Source: Cryobacterium sp. GrIS_2_6 (GTDB taxonomy: Bacteria > Actinomycetota > Actinomycetes > Actinomycetales > Microbacteriaceae). From it: DNA of 64,000 nt. Below, one piece after another: positions 34,575 through 42,693 of this stretch. A model generated the notes under the pieces. It ran no database searches. It was given only the letters and a program-made list of their open reading frames with translations, and had not been told where the DNA came from. The DNA is taken from positions 1,240,001 through 1,304,000 of the forward strand of contig NZ_JAXCHP010000001.1 in the NCBI RefSeq assembly GCF_035984545.1. The letters are read 5' to 3'. Each line of letters opens with the position of its first letter. The stretch's first letter is position 1. Both the position numbers and the translations under genes were made by a program.

Positions 34575-36218
34575 TCAGTCATAGCGGGCCTCCGCAACCC
34601 AGCGGGCGGAGTCGAGCAGGAGCAGCCAGGCCGCGCCCGATCCGTCCACGAGCTGGAGGCGATGGCCGTGGTGCGCCCTGGCGGGATCCCACCAGTGTTC
34701 GACGAGCGGCCACGGTCCGGCCCAGGCCGTGACCGGCGAGAGGTCGTCGGTTCGCCCGGTCGGGGAGAAGGCCGCAGGAGTCCCGGAGAGGATGCCCCGC
34801 TCGCAGACGCCGACGGGAGCGCCGTCCCGGGCGTGCAGCAGGACCGGCGGCGGTTCCAGGAAGACGGTCGCGGGGGAGAGTCCGGGGAGGCTGCCAGGCC
34901 AGGGCGCCGTGGCCGGGCGTTCGTGTGCCGAGGCGGGCTGGGCGGGGACGACGGGGACGGCGTCGCCCCAGGGCACGAGCACCCGGCGGTCCTTGAGCAG
35001 CCGGCCGCCTGCACTGCTCGCGGTGAGCACGCCGTCGTGTCCGAGCAGGCCCTGGACCCGGGTGAGCGCGTGGTGAATCCGCTCATCGGGCCCGGAGTCC
35101 CAAAGCCCCTGCTCGTGATCGGCTGTCGAGTCCACGCGTTCGGGGATGATCCGCACCCGGGTGATGGCGGCTTCGAGCTCGCTCCTGCCGGAGCCTGCCC
35201 CCTGCAGTTGCCACCGCACCCGGTCGGCGATGTCCGCGCCGGTGAACCAACGCGGATGCCGCCACGAACGAGTGTGCACGGCTCCTGCCCCCGCTGCGGC
35301 CTCGGTGCACACCTCGATCGTGATTTCGGTGCAGACGAGGCGCGAGGCGGCGAGGTCGCCGACGAAGGCGTCGAGTCCCGCCCGGATGGCGAAGGTGACC
35401 TGGTCGACCCGGTCAAGGGGAGGTTCCCAATCGAAGGCCACCTCCCGGTGGCGGGGAGGGACCCGGGGAACGACTCGGCCGTCGTCCGCAGCCCCTGCGA
35501 TCCGGTGGGCGCGGGTCGCTGCCGCTCCGAAGCGGTGCCGGACCCGGTCGGCGGGGAGCGCCGCGAAGTCCCTCAGCGTGTGCACGCCCAGGCGGCGGAG
35601 CAGGGTCGCGAGGTCGCTGTCGATGAGCCCGGCGTCGACGAGCGTCGTGACCGGGCGGACGGCGAGAAAGGCCGCTGACCCCCCGGGTGGAACCACCCTG
35701 ACCGGGGTGGTGGCCTGGTCCCTGGCGACCTGTTCTGCGGCGAAGGCGCCGTCCGCGATGCCGACCCTGGCGCCGGGGATCCCGAGCCCCGCGACGCTCG
35801 CGATGAGGGCGTCCGCGGCCGCCTCTTCGCCACCGTAGAACCGGGCCGGCCCGCGGGAGCGTATGGCGCAGAGTCCCGGCCGAAGGACCTGCACGCCGGG
35901 TGTCGTGCCCTCGAGCCGCTCGATGACGGGTTCGAAGGCCCGGTCGTCGAGCACGCGGTCGTAGCCGAGCACGACAAGCTCCGGGCAGCGGAACTGGGCC
36001 TCGCGGGCGGCGAGTCCTCTCCGAACGCCCGTCGTGCGGGCCGCCGGCGAGCATGCGAACACGATGCCGCGGTCGACGAGCGCCAGCGGCACGTCCTCCG
36101 GGAGCCCGGCGCGCACCCTGGCCGCCGTCACGGGCCAGTCGGGGCACCAGAGCACCAGGGTGCGCTCGGGTCCGGGCGGGTGTTCAACTGTCGGACCGGC
36201 GAGTGCTGTCATCGTCAT
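34575..36218 (-). CDS. imuB: ImuB, inactive Y-family polymerase of the mutasome
   Basis: ImuB is a Y-family polymerase relative that has lost catalytic acids and acts as a hub linking DnaE2 to the sliding clamp and ImuA'. The 547-residue protein starts with LVLWCPDWPVTAARV, where active Y polymerases have an Asp, and has the palm segment ACSPAARTTGVRRGLAAREAQ, an HhH-like region (LRRLGVHTLRDFAALPADRV) and a little-finger part. The C-terminal 150 residues are variable. Its ATG overlaps the imuA' stop by four bases. Confidence 0.9.
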   Translation of the reverse strand: MTMTALAGPTVEHPPGPERTLVLWCPDWPVTAARVRAGLPEDVPLALVDRGIVFACSPAARTTGVRRGLAAREAQFRCPELVVLGYDRVLDDRAFEPVIERLEGTTPGVQVLRPGLCAIRSRGPARFYGGEEAAADALIASVAGLGIPGARVGIADGAFAAEQVARDQATTPVRVVPPGGSAAFLAVRPVTTLVDAGLIDSDLATLLRRLGVHTLRDFAALPADRVRHRFGAAATRAHRIAGAADDGRVVPRVPPRHREVAFDWEPPLDRVDQVTFAIRAGLDAFVGDLAASRLVCTEITIEVCTEAAAGAGAVHTRSWRHPRWFTGADIADRVRWQLQGAGSGRSELEAAITRVRIIPERVDSTADHEQGLWDSGPDERIHHALTRVQGLLGHDGVLTASSAGGRLLKDRRVLVPWGDAVPVVPAQPASAHERPATAPWPGSLPGLSPATVFLEPPPVLLHARDGAPVGVCERGILSGTPAAFSPTGRTDDLSPVTAWAGPWPLVEHWWDPARAHHGHRLQLVDGSGAAWLLLLDSARWVAEARYD

Positions 36219-36925
36219 ACCGCCTCGCTGTACGGGTGCGCGCCGAGGGGGATACCGAGGCGGGGCCTGTCGACGGACTCCGCCTCAGCCGGCTTGCCGG
36301 CCAGCGACATCCGTGCGGTGCGGGGTGCACCGGAGCGCGCGGACGCCGCGACGAGCACGTCGCGTCCCGTGAGGTGGCCGTGACCGTCGCCGAGCCCGGT
36401 CCAGGTGCTGGCGCGCACGGAGAGCCTCGCCTCGGCCTGCGGCCAGTCGCCGGCAATGAGGAGCGTGCACCCGCGTTGCCGGAGCCGGGCGGCGAGCCGG
36501 GAGGCCTCCGCCTCCGAGACCCGCCGCGTAGGTCGCACCGCGACGACGGGGAGCACATCGGCGAGGGCTGCCGTGACCGTGAGCCACTGGTCGCCCGGCG
36601 CAGGGACCAGGACGAGGCGCGTGAGATCGATGCCGAGGCTCGCCGCGGCTTCGGGGCCGAGGTCGGGCAGTCCGATGATCCCGCACCAGTACCCGGCAAG
36701 GGACGGCCCGGCGAGCAGCGCGAGAATGAGGGAGACGGAGCCGTCCACGGTGTAGACCGACCCCGGCCTGAGGGCGCCGCCCGGCAGGAGACCGGCGAAT
36801 CCCGCCGCCGCCTGGCGGGTTTCGAGTCCCGCCCGAGTGGATTCCATCCCGCGGATGCGCGCCTGCAGCCCGGCCGCGAGTTCTCGCGGGCCGGGTCCGT
36901 TGCGGGGGACGGGGAGACTGGACAC
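36215..36925 (-). CDS. imuA': ImuA' mutasome accessory protein
   Basis: A 236-residue protein of the RecA-like fold that actinobacteria use in the ImuA'-ImuB-DnaE2 mutasome. The body includes LLPGGALRPGSVYTVDGSVS in place of a clear Walker A, and an inner LTRLVLVPAPGDQWLTV strand. The frame is open up to an ATG at 36985, but that would place the LexA box inside the coding sequence; the GTG at 36925 (VSSLPVPRNG) fits relatives and the promoter. The operon runs imuA', imuB, dnaE2 and is under LexA control by inference from the box. Confidence 0.82.
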   Translation of the reverse strand: MSSLPVPRNGPGPRELAAGLQARIRGMESTRAGLETRQAAAGFAGLLPGGALRPGSVYTVDGSVSLILALLAGPSLAGYWCGIIGLPDLGPEAAASLGIDLTRLVLVPAPGDQWLTVTAALADVLPVVAVRPTRRVSEAEASRLAARLRQRGCTLLIAGDWPQAEARLSVRASTWTGLGDGHGHLTGRDVLVAASARSGAPRTARMSLAGKPAEAESVDRPRLGIPLGAHPYSEAV

Positions 36926-36935
36926 CCCACCATAT

Positions 36936-36951
36936 TCGAACAGACATTCGA
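36936..36951 (-). promoter_or_regulatory. LexA box (SOS box) of the mutasome operon
   Basis: TCGAACAGACATTCGA matches the actinobacterial SOS consensus TCGAACN4GTTCGA at all but one base. It lies 11 bp upstream of the imuA' GTG and overlaps a GAATAT -10 box (36932-36937) six bases from that GTG, so LexA would block the promoter. It is also 84 bp upstream of the divergent HMCES gene. Confidence 0.85.
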
Positions 36952-37023
36952 TTAAGTCAAGGCGATCCGAGGCGGGCGGATGCACGGCCGATGGCGGAGG
37001 ACAGGGTTGTCGGTGGGCCGCGA

Positions 37024-37029
37024 TAGCCT
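37024..37029 (+). promoter_or_regulatory. -10 box of the HMCES/SRAP gene (leaderless)
   Basis: TAGCCT is followed by six bases and ATG 37036. Confidence 0.45.
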
Positions 37030-37035
37030 GAGACC

Positions 37036-37734
37036 ATGTGTGGTCGATTCATCATCACGGACACGGCGCCGGACCTCGCCGCGATGTTCGACGTCGAGCA
37101 TGAGGGCGAGGACCTCCCTGAACCGTCGTGGAACATCAAGCCAACCGAGCGGATCCCGATCGTGCTCGAGTCGTCGAAATCAGGCGCCGTCGTGCGCAGG
37201 ATCGAGTCTGCGCGGTGGTCGCTCGTTCCCTCCTTCGCTCCGGCGCTTGTGTCGAAGTTTCCGACGTTCAACGCCCGGTCGGAGATGGTGGGGGAGAAGC
37301 CCACCTTCCAGCCCTCCCTCGCATCGCGGCGTGCTCTCGTTCCCGCCACCGGTTACTACGAATGGCACACCGAAGGCACCGTCAAGACCCCGTACTTCGT
37401 GCACTCGGACGATGGGCTGCCCCTGGCCCTCGCCGGTCTCTACGCGTGGTGGCGCAACCCTGCCCTCACGGAAGACGACCCGGCGCGATGGGTGCTGAGC
37501 GCCACGATCCTCACCCAGGCGTCGAGTGGCCGTCTCCGGGGCCTTCACGAGCGGATGCCCGTCGTGCTCCCGGAGGAGACCTGGGACCAGTGGCTCGACC
37601 CGCACACGGTCGGCGACCAGGAGTTCGTGGACGCAGCCGTCGCCGCCTCCGCGGAATCCGTGGAGGGACTGCGCTTCCACGAGGTTGCGCCCCTCATCGG
37701 CGACGGGCCCGAACTCATCGAACCGGTCGCCTGA
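37036..37734 (+). CDS. SOS response-associated peptidase (HMCES/YedK family)
   Basis: This family forms a stable thiazolidine cross-link between Cys2 and abasic sites in single-stranded DNA, shielding them from error-prone repair. The 232-residue protein keeps Cys2 (MCGRF), the Asn and Arg of the FNARSEMV block, the Glu of YYEWHTEG, and the His of LHERMPVVL. It is divergent from imuA', with the LexA box between them, so damage-inducible expression is likely. Abasic-site protection next to a translesion polymerase makes functional sense. Confidence 0.92.
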   Translation: MCGRFIITDTAPDLAAMFDVEHEGEDLPEPSWNIKPTERIPIVLESSKSGAVVRRIESARWSLVPSFAPALVSKFPTFNARSEMVGEKPTFQPSLASRRALVPATGYYEWHTEGTVKTPYFVHSDDGLPLALAGLYAWWRNPALTEDDPARWVLSATILTQASSGRLRGLHERMPVVLPEETWDQWLDPHTVGDQEFVDAAVAASAESVEGLRFHEVAPLIGDGPELIEPVA

Positions 37735-37864
37735 GGCTGTCGCTGGCCCTCTGGCTGGACCTGTGGCCTGCACTGGCGACCTGAAGCGGCTCACCGCGCC
37801 GGTCGTCTGAGCGGCTACGCTCGTCATGGCACGGAACGGCCGCGCCGGTGTCGAAAGGACCCCT

Positions 37865-38029
37865 ATGAAAATTGTCGCCTTCATCGTCGCGATGGCCGTG
37901 TTCGTCTTCGGACTGTGGCTCTTCGGGTTCGCCTTCACGGTCACCGCGGGCCAGTTGCCCATCTTCTTCGGCGGGATCCTCTGCGTTGCCCTCGCCGTGG
38001 CGATTCCCGTCCAGATCCTGCGCGACTGA
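37865..38029 (+). CDS. small two-segment membrane protein
   Basis: A 54-residue hydrophobic protein of unknown function: two membrane segments (about residues 3-22 and 28-48) joined by a short polar turn, ending in Arg-Asp. AAAGGA precedes the ATG at 37865. It stands eight bases before the GTG of the SMP-30-family gene and is probably co-transcribed with it. Confidence 0.65.
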   Translation: MKIVAFIVAMAVFVFGLWLFGFAFTVTAGQLPIFFGGILCVALAVAIPVQILRD

Positions 38030-38037
38030 GCAACCCC

Positions 38038-38883
38038 GTGCAGGCCGAACAGCGTACCGATCCCCTCGCATTCCACGGTGAGGGCCCCGTATGGTCCCCG
38101 TCCTGGGGCGGGCTGCGCTGGCTCGACATGTTCGCGGGAGACATCCTCTCGCTTGACGGCGACACCGTGCATCGCAGGCACGTCGGTAGCATGGTCGTGA
38201 CCGTGCGGCCGCGCCGCGCGGGCGGCGCCGTCCTGGCCTTGCAGCGCGGTTTCGCCCTCGAGGATGCCGACGGCACGATCACCGAACTCGGGGACCTCTG
38301 GAGCGATCCGCTCCTGAGACTCAATGAGGGCGGCTGCGACCCGGACGGCCGGTTCTATTGCGGTTCGATGGCGTTCGACCAGTACACGGGCGCCGGTTCC
38401 CTTCGCCGCCTCCATCCGGACGGCTCGGTCGAGGTCGTCCTGACCGGCCTCACCATCTCCAACGGGCTGGACTGGAGCCCGGACGGCTCCCTCGCCTACT
38501 ACAACGACACCGCGACGGGCCGGGTCGCGGTGTTCGATTACAGCGCAGGCACGGGCCTGACGGGTCTGCGCAGTTTTGTCGAGATCCCGGCGGAGTCCGG
38601 CTTTCCCGACGGTCTCACCGTCGACAGCGAGGGCGGGGTCTGGGTGGCACTGTACGGCGGGAGCGCCGTGCGTCGCTACACGCAGGATGGCCGCCTCGAC
38701 GCGGTCGTCGAGGTCGCCGCGAGCCGCGTCACCGCATGCACCTTCGGCGGACCGAACCTGGACGAGCTCTTCATCACGACGTCCCGGGAAGGCCTCGACG
38801 ACGGAGAAGAGCCCCTCGCGGGATCGTTGTTCCGGGTGGATGCCGGGGTCACCGGCCTGCCCGTGCGCGCGTTCGCCGGCTGA
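38038..38883 (+). CDS. SMP-30/gluconolactonase family protein
   Basis: A 281-residue six-bladed beta-propeller protein. Metal ligands typical of the family are seen: Glu in GEGPVW near the N terminus, Asn in LNEGGCDPDGRFYCG, Asn and Asp in TISNGLDWSPDG, and Asp in FPDGLTVDSEGGVW. Enzymes of this family hydrolyse sugar lactones. No sugar-oxidation gene is adjacent. The GTG start at 38038 sits eight bases after the small membrane-protein gene. Confidence 0.88.
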   Translation: MQAEQRTDPLAFHGEGPVWSPSWGGLRWLDMFAGDILSLDGDTVHRRHVGSMVVTVRPRRAGGAVLALQRGFALEDADGTITELGDLWSDPLLRLNEGGCDPDGRFYCGSMAFDQYTGAGSLRRLHPDGSVEVVLTGLTISNGLDWSPDGSLAYYNDTATGRVAVFDYSAGTGLTGLRSFVEIPAESGFPDGLTVDSEGGVWVALYGGSAVRRYTQDGRLDAVVEVAASRVTACTFGGPNLDELFITTSREGLDDGEEPLAGSLFRVDAGVTGLPVRAFAG

Positions 38884-38916
38884 ACGACCGGCCGAGCGCC
38901 TGTCCCGGAGCCGGGC

Positions 38917-39567
38917 TCAGTGCAGCAGCCCGGCGACGAGGTTGATCATCGTCGCAAGGATCACGGATCCGAAGAGGTAGGACAGCAGGCCGTGGCGCAG
39001 CGCCGTCATCCGGATGATGTGTGTCTTCAAGTTGGTGTCCGACACCTGGAACGTCATGCCGAGGGTGAATGCGAGATAGGCGAAGTCCCCGTAGCTCGGC
39101 GGCTCTGTCTGGTTGAATTCGATCCCGCCATCCGCCCCCTCGTAGTAGAGCCGGGCATAGCGGAGGGTGAACAACGTGTGCAGAAGCGTCCAGGACAGCA
39201 CTACGCTCAGCACGGACAACAGGGCAAGCACGACCTGCGCTGCTCCCGTCGTGGAATGCGTCTCGACGAGCAGAAGGCCGAGTGCGCCGAGGCTCGCGAG
39301 GCTGATCAGGAGCACGAGCAGGTCGGACACGCCCCGGGACGGGTCCTCACGGGTCGCATGCGTCGCGGTCGTCGCGGCGTCTATCGGCCCGATCACGATC
39401 CAGACCCAGCCGATGAAGGTCACGCAGGCCGCTGCCCAGCCAACGATCGGGGCGAGCACCCAGTCGCCCCAGATCGATGCCACCACCCCGGCGGCAAGGC
39501 CGATCACGGCCATCACGATCAGGCGGGTGCTCGAGCGACGCACCCTCAGGCGTTCCCAGAAGTTCAT
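38917..39567 (-). CDS. DUF1345 family membrane protein
   Basis: A 216-residue integral membrane protein with about five or six hydrophobic segments. The pattern SWTLLHTLFTLRYARLYYEG and FAYLAFTLGMTFQVSDT is typical of DUF1345, whose function is unknown; part of it resembles the pore region of ion channels, but that is only a suggestion. It converges with the SMP-30 gene. Confidence 0.85.
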   Translation of the reverse strand: MNFWERLRVRRSSTRLIVMAVIGLAAGVVASIWGDWVLAPIVGWAAACVTFIGWVWIVIGPIDAATTATHATREDPSRGVSDLLVLLISLASLGALGLLLVETHSTTGAAQVVLALLSVLSVVLSWTLLHTLFTLRYARLYYEGADGGIEFNQTEPPSYGDFAYLAFTLGMTFQVSDTNLKTHIIRMTALRHGLLSYLFGSVILATMINLVAGLLH

Positions 39568-39721
39568 GGGCCGATCGTCCCACAGATCCGTCAGGATCCC
39601 GTGAGCGGCTCGGGTGGGGTGAGATGACAGAAACGGTCGATAAGGTGAAGAGAACGTCTGGCCCAGGTCAGACCCCGGACGGCGGCTTGCCGCACACGAT
39701 CGAACGAAAGAGACCGCGAGG

Positions 39722-40684
39722 ATGTCAGAGAGCCCGGCCGCGGCATCACCCTATGAGGTGCTGGGCGTGAGCCCTGAGGCGAGCAGCGAGGAATTGCGAC
39801 GCGCCTACCGCAAGAGGCTGCGCCTCACCCACCCGGATGTCGGGGGTCGCGCCGCCGACTTCCAGGCCGTCCAGGTGGCGTGGGAACGGATCGGCAATCC
39901 CGAGAGCCGGGCCGACTACGACAGGCGCCGGTACCCGGACAACGAGCACGGGACCGTGCACACCGGCTCCGCCTCCGGTTCGTCCGGTTCCGGTTCGTCC
40001 GCCGGCCCGGCGCGCGCTTCGTCAGCGGCGACAGGTCCGCGTGCGCGGATGTACGGACACCCGGGGGGCCACGCCCGGCAACGGTACCTCGAGCTCCTGC
40101 GCGAGTGGGTCGGCCGCGGCACCGTCATCGACGATCCGTACGCGCCCCAGCTCGTCCGGTCTGCGCCCCGCGAGATCCGGCACTGCCTGGCCCGCGCCCT
40201 CGCCCAGGAGTCGACGGCGCACCTCGTGTCCCTGCTCGGCATCGGCTACACGGCCTGGCACGACGTGCTCGCGGGCTCCCACCCCGACCCGATCGACCAT
40301 GTCGTCCTCGGCCCTGCCGGGCTGTTCGCGATCCTCTCGGAGGACTGGGGCGCTTCCGTCGAACTCCGGCGCGGCGAGCTCCTCGCGGAGACCCTCCGGC
40401 CGGAAGACCGTCCCGTGCACGAATTCGAGGATGCCGCGCGGGCGCTCTCGCGCGCCCTCGGCGTGCGCTTCACAGCCCTCGTCGTCGTGCTCCCCGACGA
40501 CGCCCTGTCCGACCCGCTTGCGGTACCCGGTCGCGGCCGGCGTCCCACGGTCGTCATCGTTCCGCGATCGCGGCTCGTCGGCCTGTTGCGCGAGGGGCTG
40601 CCGGGGATGGATCGCGGCAGCTTCGAGAAGGTGTTCGACTTGCGCAGCCGCCTGCAGGACGGCATCCGCTTCGTCACCGACTAG
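39722..40684 (+). CDS. J-domain protein fused to a NERD-like domain
   Basis: A 320-residue protein. Residues 8-70 form a J domain with the HPD motif at 37-39, the part that stimulates Hsp70 ATPase. A Gly/Ser linker (about residues 80-105) follows. Residues about 150-240 resemble the nuclease-related domain NERD: LVSLLGIGYTAWHDVLAG, then IDHVVLGPAGLFAI at 191-204. The E-x-K type catalytic pair expected after this strand is replaced by LSEDWG, so nuclease activity is doubtful. The ATG at 39722 follows GAGG. The NERD assignment is my reading and needs a profile search. Confidence 0.75.
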   Translation: MSESPAAASPYEVLGVSPEASSEELRRAYRKRLRLTHPDVGGRAADFQAVQVAWERIGNPESRADYDRRRYPDNEHGTVHTGSASGSSGSGSSAGPARASSAATGPRARMYGHPGGHARQRYLELLREWVGRGTVIDDPYAPQLVRSAPREIRHCLARALAQESTAHLVSLLGIGYTAWHDVLAGSHPDPIDHVVLGPAGLFAILSEDWGASVELRRGELLAETLRPEDRPVHEFEDAARALSRALGVRFTALVVVLPDDALSDPLAVPGRGRRPTVVIVPRSRLVGLLREGLPGMDRGSFEKVFDLRSRLQDGIRFVTD

Positions 40685-40799
40685 CGGTCCGTGCCGGCGG
40701 GCGTCGTCCGCCGTGAATTGCCGTTCGGGCGGATCCGACCCCGTCTGTCGGCGATAGCCGGCGGAAACGGCGACACTCAGCACTGCGGCGCGCTTGGGT

Positions 40800-41675
40800 C
40801 TAGCGCAGGCCGAGTGTGTTGACCCAGTGCGCCAGGAAGCTCGCACCAGCGGCGTCGTGGATCAGGTCACCCTCGACGATCACGGGGTACGGTCGCTCGA
40901 GGACCCCGTCGGACGGGCGCACATCCACGTGGGCGACCTCGTACCCGGCGGTGTGCAGGTGGTCGGCCATCAGGTAGTCGCTGCGCGAGTCTCCGACGGA
41001 GCGCCACACCCGGGGGAGCGGGCCGGTCTCGGCAAAGAAGGCGAGGGCGCGTTGGGCTCCGTGGTCCTTGTCGAGGGTGACGGATTCGATGTCCGTCGAA
41101 ATGATCGTGGGATCGATCCGAAACGGCACAGCACCCGACGTGTCCGGCGAGACACGGTCACCGAAACGGACCCCGAGCCCGAGGCCCCTGAGGATCGCGA
41201 ATGAGGCCTCGTTGAATTCGGCAGCGGCCGCGGCGTAGTCGGAGTCGGCGGCATCCGTGCGTTGTTCGACCGAGACCATGGCCTGCTTGGTCTCATCGAA
41301 GAACATGGTGTCGGTGAAACGGTCGTGCACGAGCGAACGGATCGCGTCGACGGCGGCCGCAGGCAGTGCGACGCTCGGGTCGACGACAACGTCGCCCATT
41401 CCCGCTGCGGTGATCGGGAACCAGACGGCGCCCTTCTCGCAGACACCGTACATGCGCATGGTCTCCGGGAGGCCGGCCGCGAGGAGGGGCGTGATGACCT
41501 GCTCGCGAATGAAGAGCGCCGACCGGCCGGTGATGAAGGCGATCGGCACGTTCGCGGCCGCGAGCGTGATCAGGTCGGCGATGATGCTGTCGCGCCGGAT
41601 CGTTCGGGTGACCGGACTGGCGATCGGCCCGTCGACGTCGAGGAGGAGGCCGAGGGGAGGGAGGCTGTCTGGCAT
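40800..41675 (-). CDS. HAD superfamily hydrolase
   Basis: A 291-residue HAD-fold protein. The nucleophile motif is LLLDVDGPIAS (DxDGP in place of the more common DxDGT), motif II is in FITGRSALF, and the C-terminal acid motif is in SVGDSRSDYLMADHL. The cap between motifs II and III is about 130 residues, like that of the Cof/sugar-phosphatase group. The substrate is unknown. A tandem repeat array lies just upstream of its start. Confidence 0.82.
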   Translation of the reverse strand: MPDSLPPLGLLLDVDGPIASPVTRTIRRDSIIADLITLAAANVPIAFITGRSALFIREQVITPLLAAGLPETMRMYGVCEKGAVWFPITAAGMGDVVVDPSVALPAAAVDAIRSLVHDRFTDTMFFDETKQAMVSVEQRTDAADSDYAAAAAEFNEASFAILRGLGLGVRFGDRVSPDTSGAVPFRIDPTIISTDIESVTLDKDHGAQRALAFFAETGPLPRVWRSVGDSRSDYLMADHLHTAGYEVAHVDVRPSDGVLERPYPVIVEGDLIHDAAGASFLAHWVNTLGLR

Positions 41676-41690
41676 GGCTCCATTGTTTCA

Positions 41691-41747
41691 TGGCCCGCCT
41701 GAAGCACGGCCCGCCTGATGCACGGCCCACCTGATGCACGGCCCGCC
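41691..41747. repeat. tandem array, 3.5 copies of a 16-bp unit
   Basis: Units like CGGCCCGCCTGATGCA start at 41691, 41707, 41723 and 41739. The array fills the space between the HAD start and the DUF4097 stop. Confidence 0.85.
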
Positions 41748-41758
41748 GTCGATGGGCG

Positions 41759-42634
41759 TCAGCCGGTCGTGACTCTCACATCACCGTTGGTGGTCTGTGC
41801 GATGATCGTGCGCCGCGCGGAGGGATCACTCGGGACGGAGCCGGTGTCGACGTTCCCGTTCGTCGTCCGCGCGTCGACGAGATAGGAGAGTCCGGCCGCG
41901 GGCATGCGCACCGTGACCGAACCGTTGGTGCTGCGGGCCTCGACGGCCTCAGGGGCATCCCGGAATTCGACCTCGACGGCTCCGTTCGTGGTCGTGGCGA
42001 CCACGCGGCGGGAACCCGCATCGCGCACCCTGATCGCGCCGTTGGTGGTGTGGACCTCCACCCGGCCGAGCGTACCGGTCGTCTCGACGGCTCCGTTCGT
42101 GCTCGTCAGCCTCAGCGCGCCGGTGAGTCCCGACACCTTGATCTGCCCGTTCACCCCGTCCGCAGTGAGGGAGAGCGCCGCAGGGAGGGCCACCGTCATG
42201 TTCAGGGAGCAGAAGCCGAGCCACTGGCTCGGACACCCCCCGGTGACTTCGGTCACGCCGTTCGCCGTTGTGATCGCCAGCGTCGGAGTGGCGCCGAGCG
42301 AGCTGCCGTCGGCACGCACGTGCACCTGCGGATCGGGGCTGGGTTCGAAGCGGATGGCGGAGTTCGGAACCCGGACAGCCACGCTCGAGCCGGCTTCGGT
42401 ATCCGCTGCCAGATGGACGGGCGTGCCGACCGCGCCGCCGGTCAGCAGCAGGATGAGCAGTGCGGCCCCGGCCATGATGACGACGCCGAGCACAACGACG
42501 GCGACGATAAGGCCTGCCAGCCCTCCGCGGCGCCGATCCGGCTGCGGGGGCACGGCCGACTGGGACGGCTGGGGAGGCCGGGACGGCTGGGGCTGGACCG
42601 GTGGACGTGCCGGTGGCATCGCGCTCACGCTCAT
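41759..42634 (-). CDS. DUF4097-type membrane-anchored beta-repeat protein
   Basis: A 291-residue protein: a Pro/Gln-rich cytosolic N terminus (residues 1-35), one membrane segment (about 38-65), and an outer domain of short parallel beta repeats, each marked by TTNG, STNG or similar (for example TTNGAIRV, TTNGAVEVE, TTNGNVDTG, TTNGDVRVTTG). This is the DUF4097 pattern, probably a right-handed beta-solenoid. The function is not known. An alternative ATG at 42646 would add four residues. Confidence 0.8.
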   Translation of the reverse strand: MSVSAMPPARPPVQPQPSRPPQPSQSAVPPQPDRRRGGLAGLIVAVVVLGVVIMAGAALLILLLTGGAVGTPVHLAADTEAGSSVAVRVPNSAIRFEPSPDPQVHVRADGSSLGATPTLAITTANGVTEVTGGCPSQWLGFCSLNMTVALPAALSLTADGVNGQIKVSGLTGALRLTSTNGAVETTGTLGRVEVHTTNGAIRVRDAGSRRVVATTTNGAVEVEFRDAPEAVEARSTNGSVTVRMPAAGLSYLVDARTTNGNVDTGSVPSDPSARRTIIAQTTNGDVRVTTG

Positions 42635-42693
42635 GCAGCAGACCATACCCGCGTCCTGCCCTCCCGGGACGGAGCGAGGCCCGCGCGATCAGG

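Noticed and set aside
37735..37800. Degenerate CTGGC-rich repeat after the HMCES gene
   Set aside because: Similarity among the 12-base stretches is too weak to call an array.
39624..39770. Small open frame before the J-domain gene
   Set aside because: It overlaps the J-domain start in another frame, and its product (rich in Arg/Pro near the end) has no conserved look.
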